64,000 nucleotides of DNA, taken from positions 1 through 64,000 of the forward strand of contig NZ_QLUW01000003.1 in assembly GCF_003268025.1 (NCBI RefSeq), in the 5' to 3' direction. The translations under genes were made by a program, and so were the position numbers. The DNA comes from Paenibacillus montanisoli. GTDB taxonomy: Bacteria; Bacillota; Bacilli; Paenibacillales; Paenibacillaceae. The notes beneath the pieces are model-generated. The model saw only the letters and a program-made list of their open reading frames with translations. It did no database searches and had not been told where the DNA came from. Positions 7,598 through 19,700 of this stretch are shown piece after piece; position 1 is the first letter of the stretch, and every line of letters begins with the position of its first letter.

Positions 7598-9794
7598 CCG
7601 CAGCTACGGTTGGATAGATCTCGTAAAACTAGCCGCAGCGGTGCTCGTCATCGCCAATCATACGGGACCGCTGACCTCGTGGAGCGAGGAAGCCGACTTT
7701 GTCCTTACTAATATCATTTCGCGTCTTGCCGTGCCCTTCTTCTTCATGGCGTCCGGGTTCTTCCTCTTTCGTGCAGCGAAAGAAGGGATCCGGAATAAAC
7801 CGTCGCTCAGAAAATTCATGGTTCGGATCGGCGGATTGTATGCGCTAGGCATCCTGCTGTATTTGCCGGTGAACGTGTACGCCGGACATTTCGGCCCCGA
7901 TTCGACGGCCGGCGCGATCCTGAAGGAGATCGCATTCGGCGGAACATTCTATCATCTGTGGTACTTGCCCGCGCTGCTGCTCGGAACCGCGATCGTTTAC
8001 ATGTTGCGGCTCCGGCTGCAGGACCGTACGGTGCTGGTAGTGACAGGGGCTCTGTATGCCATTGGCATGTTCGGCGACAGCTATTACGGCGTCGCTGCCC
8101 GTGTCGACGCGTTGGCGGTCTTCTATGCGCAGCTATTCGATGCCTTCGGCCAGACGCGAAACGGACTGTTCTTCGCTCCGTTCTTCATCGCGCTCGGCGC
8201 GTTTATCGGGAACGCCGCGTCGAATACGGCGAGCCGCCGCTCCGCCCGCTGGTACGGCGGAATGTTCCTGATCTCGTTCTCCCTGCTTCTGGCAGAAGGT
8301 ACCGCGCTCCATCGTCTAGGCCTCCAGCTTCATGAGGTCATGTACGTGGCGCTCGTCCCTGCCGCGTATGCTCTGTTTCGTCTCCTGACGGTCCGTAGCG
8401 TCAGGGGGCACCGCCGAGTTCGCTATATGAGCACGGCGGTGTACTTGCTCCATCCCCTTGCGATCGTGCTTGTACGGGGAGCCGCCAAGCTTCTCGGCAT
8501 CCAGACGGTCGTGATCGGCAACAGCTTCGCGTTCTTCGCCGCGGTGACGATCGCATCGCTGCTGCCCGCCGCCATGCTTGCCATCATTTCGGTGCCTCGC
8601 TCATCGCCGATGCCAGGCAACCCGAGGGCATGGGTGCAAATCGATCTGTCGAATTTGGATCACAATGCGCGCGTGCTGAAGCAGGCGCTTCCAGATGGGA
8701 CGAGCCTGATGGCGGTCGTGAAGGCAAACGCGTACGGCCATGGCAGCGTCGGGATCGCCAAACGGCTGCAGCGCGGAGGCATCCGCCAGTTCGCGGTCGC
8801 GGAAGTCGGCGAGGCGGTCGAGCTGCGGAAGGCAGGCGTGAAAGGCGACATTCTCATCCTCGGCTACACGCCCACGGAGAGGCTGAATGAGCTAATCTGG
8901 TATAATATTACACAAACGGTCATTCACGCCGACGATGCTCAGCGCCTGCAGGCGCACGGCGGCAAGTTCAAGGTGCACGTCAAAATCGATACCGGCATGA
9001 ACCGGCTCGGCGAACAGTTCGACCGCCAAGAGGAACTACTGTCGATGTACCGGCACAGCCGGCTTCAGGTGACGGGCACGTACAGCCACCTTGCGGAAGC
9101 CGACAGCCTCGATCCGTACGATATCGCATTCAGCCGGAAACAGATCGACCGGTTTCGGCATGCTGTTGACCTGATCTTGGCGGCGGGCTTTAATCCGGGC
9201 CGGCTGCATTTGCAAAGCAGCTACGGCATCCTGAACTTTCCCGACCTTGAGATGGATCTGGCGCGTCCCGGCATCGCCCTTTACGGACTGCTGTCTACCG
9301 AAGGCGGCGCAACACGGACCAAGATTGACCTGCGGCCCGTCCTCTCGCTGAAAGCGAGCGTCTCGCGGGTTCACCTCGTCAAGTCGGGCGAATTCGTTGG
9401 CTACGGCAGAAGTTTCGCGGCGGCTGCCGATACGATGGTCGCGACGGTTGCGATCGGGTATGCGGACGGCATTCCGCGCGAGCTTTCCGGGCGGGGAGGC
9501 AGCGTGCTGATCCACGGAAGACGAGCGCCGATCATCGGCCGAATCTGCATGGACCAGCTGACCGTGGACGTCAGCGGCATTCCGGACGTCCGCCAGGGCG
9601 ACATCGCGACGATCATCGGAGAGGACGGCGCCGAGCGGATTACCGCAGGCGAGATCGCCATGAGGACCGGGACCATTACGAACGAAATCGTCTGTTCGAT
9701 GGGGACGCGGGCGGCGAAGCGTTTCGTCTCCGAGCCGGAGCGTCGTCCCGCCGCTAAGACGCTGGCCGGAGCCGGCATTCATGCGCCGCAGTAA
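7587..9794 (+). CDS. VanT-type membrane serine/alanine racemase
   Basis: 735 residues. Residues ~1-345 form an acyltransferase-3-like membrane domain (~10 helices, starting GWIDLVKLAAAVLVIANHTGPL), which in VanT proteins is thought to take up L-serine. Residues ~350-735 are a PLP-dependent alanine-racemase domain with the PLP lysine in AVVKANAYGHG, the catalytic Tyr region VGYGRSF, and RICMDQLTVDV. Near the end TITNEIVC places Asn699 where alanine racemases have Tyr (INYEVPC), the change I recall as the serine-racemase marker of VanT(G). Start ATG 7587 is chosen because AAAGGAG lies just before it; a longer reading frame to 7422 has no ribosome site and would overlap the peptidase gene. It supplies D-Ser for the ligase. 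Confidence 0.9.
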   Translation: MAADRSYGWIDLVKLAAAVLVIANHTGPLTSWSEEADFVLTNIISRLAVPFFFMASGFFLFRAAKEGIRNKPSLRKFMVRIGGLYALGILLYLPVNVYAGHFGPDSTAGAILKEIAFGGTFYHLWYLPALLLGTAIVYMLRLRLQDRTVLVVTGALYAIGMFGDSYYGVAARVDALAVFYAQLFDAFGQTRNGLFFAPFFIALGAFIGNAASNTASRRSARWYGGMFLISFSLLLAEGTALHRLGLQLHEVMYVALVPAAYALFRLLTVRSVRGHRRVRYMSTAVYLLHPLAIVLVRGAAKLLGIQTVVIGNSFAFFAAVTIASLLPAAMLAIISVPRSSPMPGNPRAWVQIDLSNLDHNARVLKQALPDGTSLMAVVKANAYGHGSVGIAKRLQRGGIRQFAVAEVGEAVELRKAGVKGDILILGYTPTERLNELIWYNITQTVIHADDAQRLQAHGGKFKVHVKIDTGMNRLGEQFDRQEELLSMYRHSRLQVTGTYSHLAEADSLDPYDIAFSRKQIDRFRHAVDLILAAGFNPGRLHLQSSYGILNFPDLEMDLARPGIALYGLLSTEGGATRTKIDLRPVLSLKASVSRVHLVKSGEFVGYGRSFAAAADTMVATVAIGYADGIPRELSGRGGSVLIHGRRAPIIGRICMDQLTVDVSGIPDVRQGDIATIIGEDGAERITAGEIAMRTGTITNEIVCSMGTRAAKRFVSEPERRPAAKTLAGAGIHAPQ

Positions 9795-9808
9795 CAAGGA
9801 GGGAGAAC

Positions 9809-10507
9809 ATGTACGACATCATGATCGTCGAGGACGACGGCAAAATCGCTTCGATGCTCGAGGCCCATATCCGGAAATATGGCTACAACGGCATTGTCAT
9901 CGATGACTTCGACCGCGTGCTTGACCGGTTTCGGGAGCTCGAGCCCCATATGGTGCTGCTCGACATCAATTTGCCCAGCTTCGACGGTTATTATTGGTGC
10001 CGTCAAATTCGGGCGATATCCACCTGCCCGATCATTGTCATCTCGGCCCGCAGCGGCAAGATGGACCAATTGATGGCGCTGGAAAACGGCGCCGACGATT
10101 ACATGACCAAGCCGTTCCATTACGAGATCGTCATGGCCAAAATCCGCAATCAGCTTCGCCGGGCATACGGCGAATTTGCCGCTAAAGAACGGGTGGTTAG
10201 CCAAGCCGGCCTTCTGCTTTATCCGGAACGAATGGAGCTTCACTTGAACGGCAAGTCAATCGTTATAAGCAAGAAAGAAACCGTGCTGCTGGAAACGCTG
10301 CTGGAGCGCAGCCCCCGCGTCGTGAGCCGGGAGACGATCTTGGACAAGCTGTGGGACGATACGTTCGTAGACGACAATACGCTTAGCGTCAACATCACTC
10401 GCATCCGCAAGCGGCTGGCGGAGCTGGGAATCGAGCAGGCCCTGGAGACCGTCCGCGGGTCAGGCTACCGCCTGAATCCGATATGGTTGGAAGAAGGCGC
10501 GCGATGA
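9809..10507 (+). CDS. Bce-type OmpR-family response regulator
   Basis: 232 residues. Receiver domain with acidic pair ED at 8-9, phospho-acceptor Asp52 in VLLDINLPSFDG, and Lys101 in DDYMTKPF. The C-terminal winged helix ends VRGSGYRL. The phrase DINLPSFDGYYWCRQIR is characteristic of BceR/VraR-type regulators rather than VanR. It lies 14 bp after vanT and overlaps the kinase gene by 4 bp (ATGA), so it belongs to the same operon. It is the natural reader of the three direct-repeat operators in this locus. SD AAGGAGG. Confidence 0.9.
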   Translation: MYDIMIVEDDGKIASMLEAHIRKYGYNGIVIDDFDRVLDRFRELEPHMVLLDINLPSFDGYYWCRQIRAISTCPIIVISARSGKMDQLMALENGADDYMTKPFHYEIVMAKIRNQLRRAYGEFAAKERVVSQAGLLLYPERMELHLNGKSIVISKKETVLLETLLERSPRVVSRETILDKLWDDTFVDDNTLSVNITRIRKRLAELGIEQALETVRGSGYRLNPIWLEEGAR

Positions 10508-11496
10508 AGCTTTTTTTGCGAGAGCATCTGCCTCTGGTTTGCTGGTCTGCGGCGCAATGGGCCGTCGTGCTGCTCATCTACAGGCTCGGCGGCTTCGAAA
10601 AGCTGTCGACGGCGGTTTATGCCGTCTTTTTGTGCGCGGTGCTGTTCAGCTGCTACCTGGCCATCCGTTATATTACGCATCGCGGCTTCTATGCCAGGCT
10701 GACGAACCGGCTGGCTTCCCTAGGGCAGTCGGTTGGCCGCCGGGAGCAGTCGCCGCTGCCCTCCGCGCTCGGCCGGCTGTTGGACGCCCAGTACAGCCAC
10801 TATCGGAACGAGATCCAGGCGTGGGAGCGCAAGCAACGGGAGCATTTGATCTTCATCAACCAATGGGCGCACCAGATGAAGACGCCGCTGTCCGTCATCG
10901 AGATGATTACGCAGGACGAAGACGACGAGCGCCTCCAAAGCATTTCGGAAGAGGTCGACCGGATGCGGCACGGCATCGAAATGATGCTGTATACGGCTAG
11001 GCTCGAGACGTTCGAGCAGGATTTCAGCGTGGAAGCCGTATCGCTGCGGCAAGTCGCGAACGAGGCGGTGCACGAGTACAAGCGGCTGTTCATTCGCAGC
11101 CACGTCTATCCCGAAGTGAACGTCGACGAACGTTTCATCGTGCAAACCGACGCCAAATGGCTTCGGTTTGTTGTGCTGCAGTTGTTATCCAACGCCATCA
11201 AGTATTCGTCCGGCAGCGGCGGCAAGGTCGCAGTCACGGCGTTTGAGCGGGACGGCACGCCGGTATTCGAAGTCCGCGACCGTGGCGTCGGCATTCCGAA
11301 GGCAGACCTGAAACGCGTGTTTCAGGCCTTTTATACGGGCGAGAACGGGAGGTCGTTTAAAGAGTCGACCGGAATGGGGCTGTATTTGGCAAGCGAGGTC
11401 GCGAAGAAGCTCGACTTGCGGCTGGAGCTGGAATCGGAGGTCGGCGCAGGCACGACGGTGCGCATCGTGTTCGGCCGCAACCTTACAACGTTGTAA
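10504..11496 (+). CDS. BceS-type intramembrane-sensing histidine kinase
   Basis: 330 residues. Two helices at ~13-30 and ~37-57 are separated by only a few residues, so there is no extracellular sensor domain. The H-box reads FINQWAHQMKTPLSVIEM (His123), the BceS form. The ATPase domain has LLSNAIKYS, VRDRGVGIP and TGMGLYLA. Kinases of this type get their signal from a partner BceAB transporter, which is encoded just downstream. ATG 10504 (ATGA overlap with the regulator) is preferred to the upstream in-frame 10483 start. The third operator overlaps the last codons of this gene. Confidence 0.92.
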   Translation: MKLFLREHLPLVCWSAAQWAVVLLIYRLGGFEKLSTAVYAVFLCAVLFSCYLAIRYITHRGFYARLTNRLASLGQSVGRREQSPLPSALGRLLDAQYSHYRNEIQAWERKQREHLIFINQWAHQMKTPLSVIEMITQDEDDERLQSISEEVDRMRHGIEMMLYTARLETFEQDFSVEAVSLRQVANEAVHEYKRLFIRSHVYPEVNVDERFIVQTDAKWLRFVVLQLLSNAIKYSSGSGGKVAVTAFERDGTPVFEVRDRGVGIPKADLKRVFQAFYTGENGRSFKESTGMGLYLASEVAKKLDLRLELESEVGAGTTVRIVFGRNLTTL

Positions 11497-11547
11497 GCTT
11501 GGTGAAAGCCTGAGCAATAGGAGCACGGCGCCCTAAGAGGGTACACT
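11481..11547 (+). promoter_or_regulatory. Bce-type operator/promoter, copy 3 (ABC transporter)
   Basis: Palindrome TTACAACGTTGTAAG, half-sites TGTAAG (11492-11497) and TGAAAG (11503-11508), CAATAGGAG, and -10 TACACT (11542-11547). One bp longer between half-site and -10 than copies 1 and 2. Confidence 0.78.
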
Positions 11548-11580
11548 GGTGGCAACAGGCATTCAAGGAGGACCAAAAGA

Positions 11581-12325
11581 ATGGATCTGCTAACCGTCCG
11601 TAATCTCGGTAAAATCTATACAGGAGCCGTCTCGTACGAGGCGCTTGCGGATATTAACCTAACGGTTGACAAGGGCGAATTCGTCGGCATCATGGGGCCG
11701 TCCGGAAGCGGGAAGACGACGCTGCTCAACATGGTATCGACGATCGACCGGCCGACGTCCGGCGAAGTTCGGATCGCGGGCGAGGACCCTTTCAAGCTGA
11801 CCTACGACCAATTGGCACTATTTCGGCGCCGTGAGCTCGGCTTCGTGTTTCAGGCTTACAACCTGCTGCAGACGCTGACCGTCAAGGAAAACATTATGCT
11901 GCCGCTCGTGCTGGACGGCCTGCCGCTGGCCGACATGAATCGCCGCGCGGATGAGCTCGCGGAGAAGCTTGGCATCGCTTCGATCATGGGCAAGCGCACC
12001 TACGAGATTTCCGGCGGACAGGCTCAGCGGACGGCGATTGCCCGCGCCCTTATCCACCGGCCTAAGCTTGTGCTGGCGGACGAACCGACCGGCAATTTAG
12101 ATTCCAAGGCCGCGCGGGACGTGATGGGAATTTTGGAGAAGCGAAACGCGGAAGACCGCACGACCATGCTGCTAGTGACGCACGATGCGGCCGCGGCCAG
12201 CTACTGCAACCGCGTCATCTTCATCAAGGATGGCCGCTTGTACAACGAGATCCACTGCGGGGACAGCCGCGCCGCGTTCTACCAGCGGATCATCGACCTG
12301 CTGTCGGTGATGGGAGGGAACGACA

Positions 12326-12354
<29 letters not shown>
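11581..12354 (+). CDS. BceA-type ABC transporter ATP-binding protein
   Basis: 257 residues. Walker A GPSGSGKTT (39-47), Q-loop FVFQAYNLLQTLTVKEN, signature EISGGQAQR, Walker B LVLADEPTGNLDS and switch His in VTHD. The variant SGGQAQR and the MacB-like LNMVSTIDRPTSG fit the peptide-detoxification (BceA/YxdL) group. It ends inside the permease gene (29-bp overlap) and has SD AAGGAGG. With BceB it removes cell-wall-active peptides from their targets and signals to the kinase. Confidence 0.93.
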
Positions 12355-14955
<2,601 letters not shown>

Positions 14956-14967
14956 ATGAAAAATAGA

Positions 14968-15000
14968 AACGTCCTCGCCTTAGCGGCTGAGGACGTTTTC
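14968..15000. terminator. Bidirectional terminator xpt / DUF4328-like gene
   Basis: Stem AAACGTCCTC-GCC / GGC-GAGGACGTTT-like around 14969-14998, T-rich on the plus side. It overlaps the stop region of the convergent minus-strand gene. Confidence 0.8.
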
Positions 15001-15603
15001 TTCATTAGGCGAAGCTTCTACGGATGTTCTGCCGTTCAACTGAAACAGGGCTCGCGCAATCGAGACCGTTAACCGATAGAAAATGAAATACATCGTTGCC
15101 GAGATCAAGCCGTCGAAAATATAGAGCGATGCGCTAGGCTCGTCTATATTGATGTTTATCAATCGATTGGATGCATACTTCATAAAAAACAAGATAATGA
15201 CCGGAATGGACAAGGCGCTGATCGATCGGCCCTGTTTCTGAATGTCGTTTTTCTGAAAGTGGCTTCCCATGATGTAGAAGGTGGAAGGAACGCCGTAAAA
15301 ATTATAGATGGGAATCAACATGCAAGCAAGCGACTTTACCGGAGAGCGGGGGTAGCCTGGAATGAGGCGATTCAAGTCAGCATGAACCCGATAAATCCAG
15401 ATGAGGTAGATTACGAGTATAATCAGATACAGTACGGCTAACAAAAACGAAATCTTGTCATTAATGGACATGACATAATCGGCGTAGAAGCTTTCGCTCG
15501 CCGCATACGCGAACGAGCCGGCCAAGTCTAGCAAGGAAAGCACAACTAACGCCCCGAGCATGATTTTTAATAAAGCGGACATCCGTTCCGATTTGAGTTT
15601 CAA
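14980..15603 (-). CDS. DUF4328-like integral membrane protein
   Basis: About 207 residues with helices near the N-terminus (MSALLKIMLGALVVLSLLDL), in the middle (FLLAVLYLIILVIYLIWIY) and two more after it. The motif IWIYRVHADLNRLIP followed by CMLIPIYNFYGVPSTF matches the DUF4328 pattern as I remember it. Function unknown. No ATG start has a good SD; TTG 15603 has AGGAG 10 bp upstream and is preferred, while the frame extends to TTG 15624. Convergent with xpt. Confidence 0.65.
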   Translation of the reverse strand: MKLKSERMSALLKIMLGALVVLSLLDLAGSFAYAASESFYADYVMSINDKISFLLAVLYLIILVIYLIWIYRVHADLNRLIPGYPRSPVKSLACMLIPIYNFYGVPSTFYIMGSHFQKNDIQKQGRSISALSIPVIILFFMKYASNRLININIDEPSASLYIFDGLISATMYFIFYRLTVSIARALFQLNGRTSVEASPNEENVLSR

Positions 15604-15663
15604 GTTAAGCGAGCTCCTATTCAAGTTTATGATCTTTATCTAGTGTTCCCAAACCCGCAATCG

Positions 15664-16290
15664 CTAGACCCAGGTTTGCTTAAGCATGCGCAAATAGCGG
15701 TTAAGCGCTTCCGAGAAGCTGTCGGTTCCGGCGTCCAGCCGAAGAAGCAGCGTACATAGCGTATCCGCCATCTCATTGCTGTATGGTGAGGCCCAGCGTC
15801 TCCGGTTGCCGGACCAGAACAGGCGCGAGGCGCTGCGGGCGAGCGTTTGCCGCATTTCCTCATTGTGGCTGAGGGCCAGAATGCGGCTGAGAAAATCAAG
15901 CTCTAGACGGCATAGCGCGATTTCATCGACGCCGGCGTCCAGCTGCGCGTTCAGCTCTTCGAGCAGCTGGCGGGAGAGCTCTCCAAGCGCTGCTTTATCG
16001 CGCATGCGAACACTGGTTACCGCGAATAGCAGCAGCGCGGCAACCAGTTCCAGCAGATCGCCGACCCGCTGGGCCGATGAATCCAGCACCAGCACGCCGT
16101 GCTTCGGGATGATGCGCAGGAAGCCTTCGTTCTCAAGCTGCTGCAGCGCGGCCCGAACCGGCGTGCGGCTCATGTCGAGCTGGCTGCTCAGCTGAACCTC
16201 GGAGGTGACGCTGCCTTTGGCAAGTACGCCCGTTACGATTTGCTCATAGATGCGATGATACGCTTCATCGCGCAGCGAGTGGCGGGACAT
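15664..16290 (-). CDS. GntR-family transcriptional regulator (FadR/FCD type)
   Basis: 208 residues. Winged-helix domain at ~1-75 with RIYEQIVTGVLAKGSVTSEVQLSSQLDMSRTPVR typical of GntR, then an all-helical effector domain of FCD type. The start ATG 16290 has AGGAGGAG on the minus strand; the frame runs further upstream without a ribosome site. It stands alone and its target is not obvious. The promoter region carries the 14-mer GTAGTATAACATAG (plus strand), also found before the other GntR gene of the window at 38276. Not assignable to a pathway. Confidence 0.85.
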   Translation of the reverse strand: MSRHSLRDEAYHRIYEQIVTGVLAKGSVTSEVQLSSQLDMSRTPVRAALQQLENEGFLRIIPKHGVLVLDSSAQRVGDLLELVAALLLFAVTSVRMRDKAALGELSRQLLEELNAQLDAGVDEIALCRLELDFLSRILALSHNEEMRQTLARSASRLFWSGNRRRWASPYSNEMADTLCTLLLRLDAGTDSFSEALNRYLRMLKQTWV

Positions 16291-16730
16291 GTTCGGCCAT
16301 TCTCCTCCTGTCCTGTTGTTAAGTGGTAGTATAACATAGGAATTAACCCAAAAGCCCTTGATATACAAGGGTTTTTCTTGTTTTTTAAGGCAATTGGATC
16401 CAATTTGATAAGGAATGGATTGCAGCCGCAACCAAGCTGTCGTAGGAAGTCACTCCTCAAATAAGTGGTAGTCTGGTGGTAGCGCATATGGAAGTATTTT
16501 TTTTTTATGATAGTACATAAGCGATTGGTTCCGTTCGGGCTTGGGGAAGATTCGGAAAGCCAAAAATATGTGAAGAATCACCATTTGATAAAGTCCGCAG
16601 CCTTGATCCCGTTCATGTAAGTGGTTTGATTTGACCGGTGTAACTGCAGTTGCAGCATCAGTTAGCTGGAGTTTAACTTCGTCCATTGTACAGCAAGCGA
16701 TAGACAAAAAAATAACCCGAGGAGGCCACT
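16291..16730. other. Intergenic region, GntR gene / surface protein gene
   Basis: 440 bp AT-rich spacer. It holds a -10 like TATACT on the minus strand (about 16327-16332), a hairpin AGCCCTTG-ATATA-CAAGGGTT followed by T-rich DNA (16352-16377), and two copies of TAAGTGGTAGT (16320 and 16462) that could be regulator sites. No gene is supported. Confidence 0.45.
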
Positions 16731-19700
16731 ATGCTTAAAAAGTCTACGCTGTCATTTTTGGTATACATTTTATTATCATCAAATCTCCCAATGATCGGTG
16801 AGTTTGTACAAAGCAAAGCCCACGCTGAATCATTGGAAATCGTAGTAACGAACACATCCGCAATCATCGATGGCAATATTGGCAGTGTATCCATGCTAAA
16901 AGCGGAACCGGGACCCCTCAACGATCCTACCATCTCTTTTATGGAGGCGCTGAAGGCGGTCAATAATACTGGGCCAGGTTACACTATTCGGTTCGATCCG
17001 TCGCTTAAGGGGAAAGAGATCGACCTGCCTACGCCAACGTTAGCCCTAACGGATAAGGGGTATGACAACACTGCAGCCGTGTTGGATGTTCCTTTCACGA
17101 CGATAGACGGGGATGTCGACGGCAACTCAAAACCCGACATCATGCTAAAAGCATTTGATTGGACGATAATCGATAATAAATTGTGGTATATCTATTCTCT
17201 TGGAATCAATTCCGATCACAATGTCATCAAAAACCTTGCCATATCCGGTATTGTGATAGACAAAGCCGGTGCTTTCGAAAACAAGATTATTGGAAATTAC
17301 GTAGGTTTAACTTTGGAGAGTCAATCCAGAGGGCATGTAGCCAGCGGTATTAATATAGGTTTCGACGCACATCACAACGTAGTTGAAGGAAATCATATTG
17401 CGGGATTAAAAAATGACGTTGGTGGAACGAGAGGTCGCGGCATCGGCGTCGATATATACGAGAACGCCAACAACAACATTCTGAAAAACAACTGGATCGG
17501 CATTAGCCCGGACGGAGCGGCTATTCCGAATGATATCGGCGTAATGCTCGAATTAGGAGCCCATCACAATCTGATCGGAGGCTCACGGAGCACGTCCCAG
17601 TGCGAAGAGACCTGTAATGTCATAAGCGGAAATAGCGTGGCAGGCATTTATATCACGGATCCCAACACAAAGGATAACCAAATAAGCGGTAATTATATCG
17701 GCGTCAATGCAGCCGGTACAGGTGCGCTTCCAAATGGGGTTGATGGTGGCGTATTCATAACCAATCAAGCCAGTTATAACGTAATCGGGGGGCTTCGAGG
17801 CACAAGCTTCTGCCAATTCGAATGCAATCTCATCTCAGGAAATGCAGGACCGGGCGTTTTCCTAAAAGACCCCGGAACCATGCAAAATAAAATAAACGGC
17901 AATTATATCGGAACCGGAATAGACGGAATAGCCGCGTTTCCGAACATTTACGGCATTCTCATCTTGGACGGCCCCAGCAAAAACACCGTGGGCAGCGTAG
18001 ATGTCGCAGAGCCGTATTCTTGCGCTCCGAATTGCAATGTCATTCGCCATAATCGCAATGATGGCGTGGCCGTATCCGGACCGGACAGCATTGGCAATTC
18101 TATCCGCGGCAACGAGATCGGAGAGAACGAGGGATTAGGCATTAATCTGGCAGGGAGCGACGTCTCGAATGACAATAAAGTAACGCCGAATGACGTACCT
18201 AACGATTCCGACAGCGGTCCTAACGATCTCATGAATTTTCCGACGGGCGTGGCCGCCCATTACAATACGAAAACAGCCAAAACAACGGTAAGCGGATGGC
18301 TGGATCATAGCGGCGCGAATAACGCCGTCGTTGACGTCTATGCCGTCAAAACCCTCGATCCCGGAGGTTTCGGGGAAGGGGAACGGTATTTGGGTTCGAC
18401 CAAGCCGTCCAAAGACGGGGCGTGGCGACTGGAGCTCAATGGGCAATTGCCGACAGGGTATTCCTTTGTCTCCGCCACGGCGACTTCCGCCTCGGGATCG
18501 ACTTCGGAATTCTCGGCCGTCTGCGGCGATCCGGATCGTAACGGCAATCCCGATAATGACGGCGATACGTTATGTGACGATTGGGAAAAGAAAGGAATCG
18601 ACTACAATGGAGATGGCTTCTCCGATATTTTATTGACCGACGCCAATCCCGATCGGCCGGATATTTACGTTGATGTCGATTATATGGTCGATAACGGAAA
18701 TGGGCCTTCTCCGAACCTCAACGATCCAACCTTCAATTTACCCCATAGCCACAAACCGAAGGATGAAGCGCTCGCAGAGGTCATCGACGCTTTCGACCGC
18801 AATGGAGTCAGTCTTCATATCACGCCGGGGGAAGAGATGGAACCTATCGCTGAAGATGGAAATCTTGGAAATCTTGGTATTCTTCCAATCTCTGATCTTT
18901 CTTCAACGCCCGGTGCCGTCGCTACATTTGCCGATCTTAAGATGGGGAAGACAGGTAGCGCATGCGGGGAGCAAAGCAACGCGCATTTCGGTACGCAGGA
19001 TGATCGAAAGGTCGATCAAAATCACGCCAATTGCGAGAATATTCTAGGAGCGCTACGTTTGAGTTTCCGGTATGCCATTTTCGGACACCATATTGCTGAA
19101 GAATACGACCCTAATGCTTTGGTTGGTCACACCGGCGTAGCAGAATCGTCCGGAAACGATTTCTTTATCGCGCTTGGTTTTATTGAAAGGTACGCTAGGG
19201 ACGTTGCTAATTCATTCAAATCGGCTACGCCGCAGGAGATTCAGAAGATTTATGATCGGGAAGTCATCGATCTGCAAGCGGCTACCTTTATGCACGAATT
19301 AGGCCATACGCTTGGTCTTGGCCATGGAGGCACCCTGGTTCCCTCCCAGGTTCCCTTTTTCGATGCTAATTATAAACCGAACTATTTCAGCGTCATGAAT
19401 TACGCCTACCAATTCAACGGTCGTGGTAAACCGGCAAAAAACTATATCGGTGAGGTCGATTCGACGGGGCAAGTAAGAGTAAACCGTCCGCTGGACTATT
19501 CGAAGGGTACGGCCCTGCCGCTGAAGGAGCTCGAATTGAATGAATTCGAGGGAATTGTAGTCCCGCAGGCAGGATGGCCTAATGTTTTATTCCAATCAAA
19601 AGGTGTAAAATACGTAGCGCCTGCAGAACAAGGGATAGACTGGAACATGAACGGCATACCGGAAGAAGACACCATGGAGGACCTGAACAACGATGGGATA

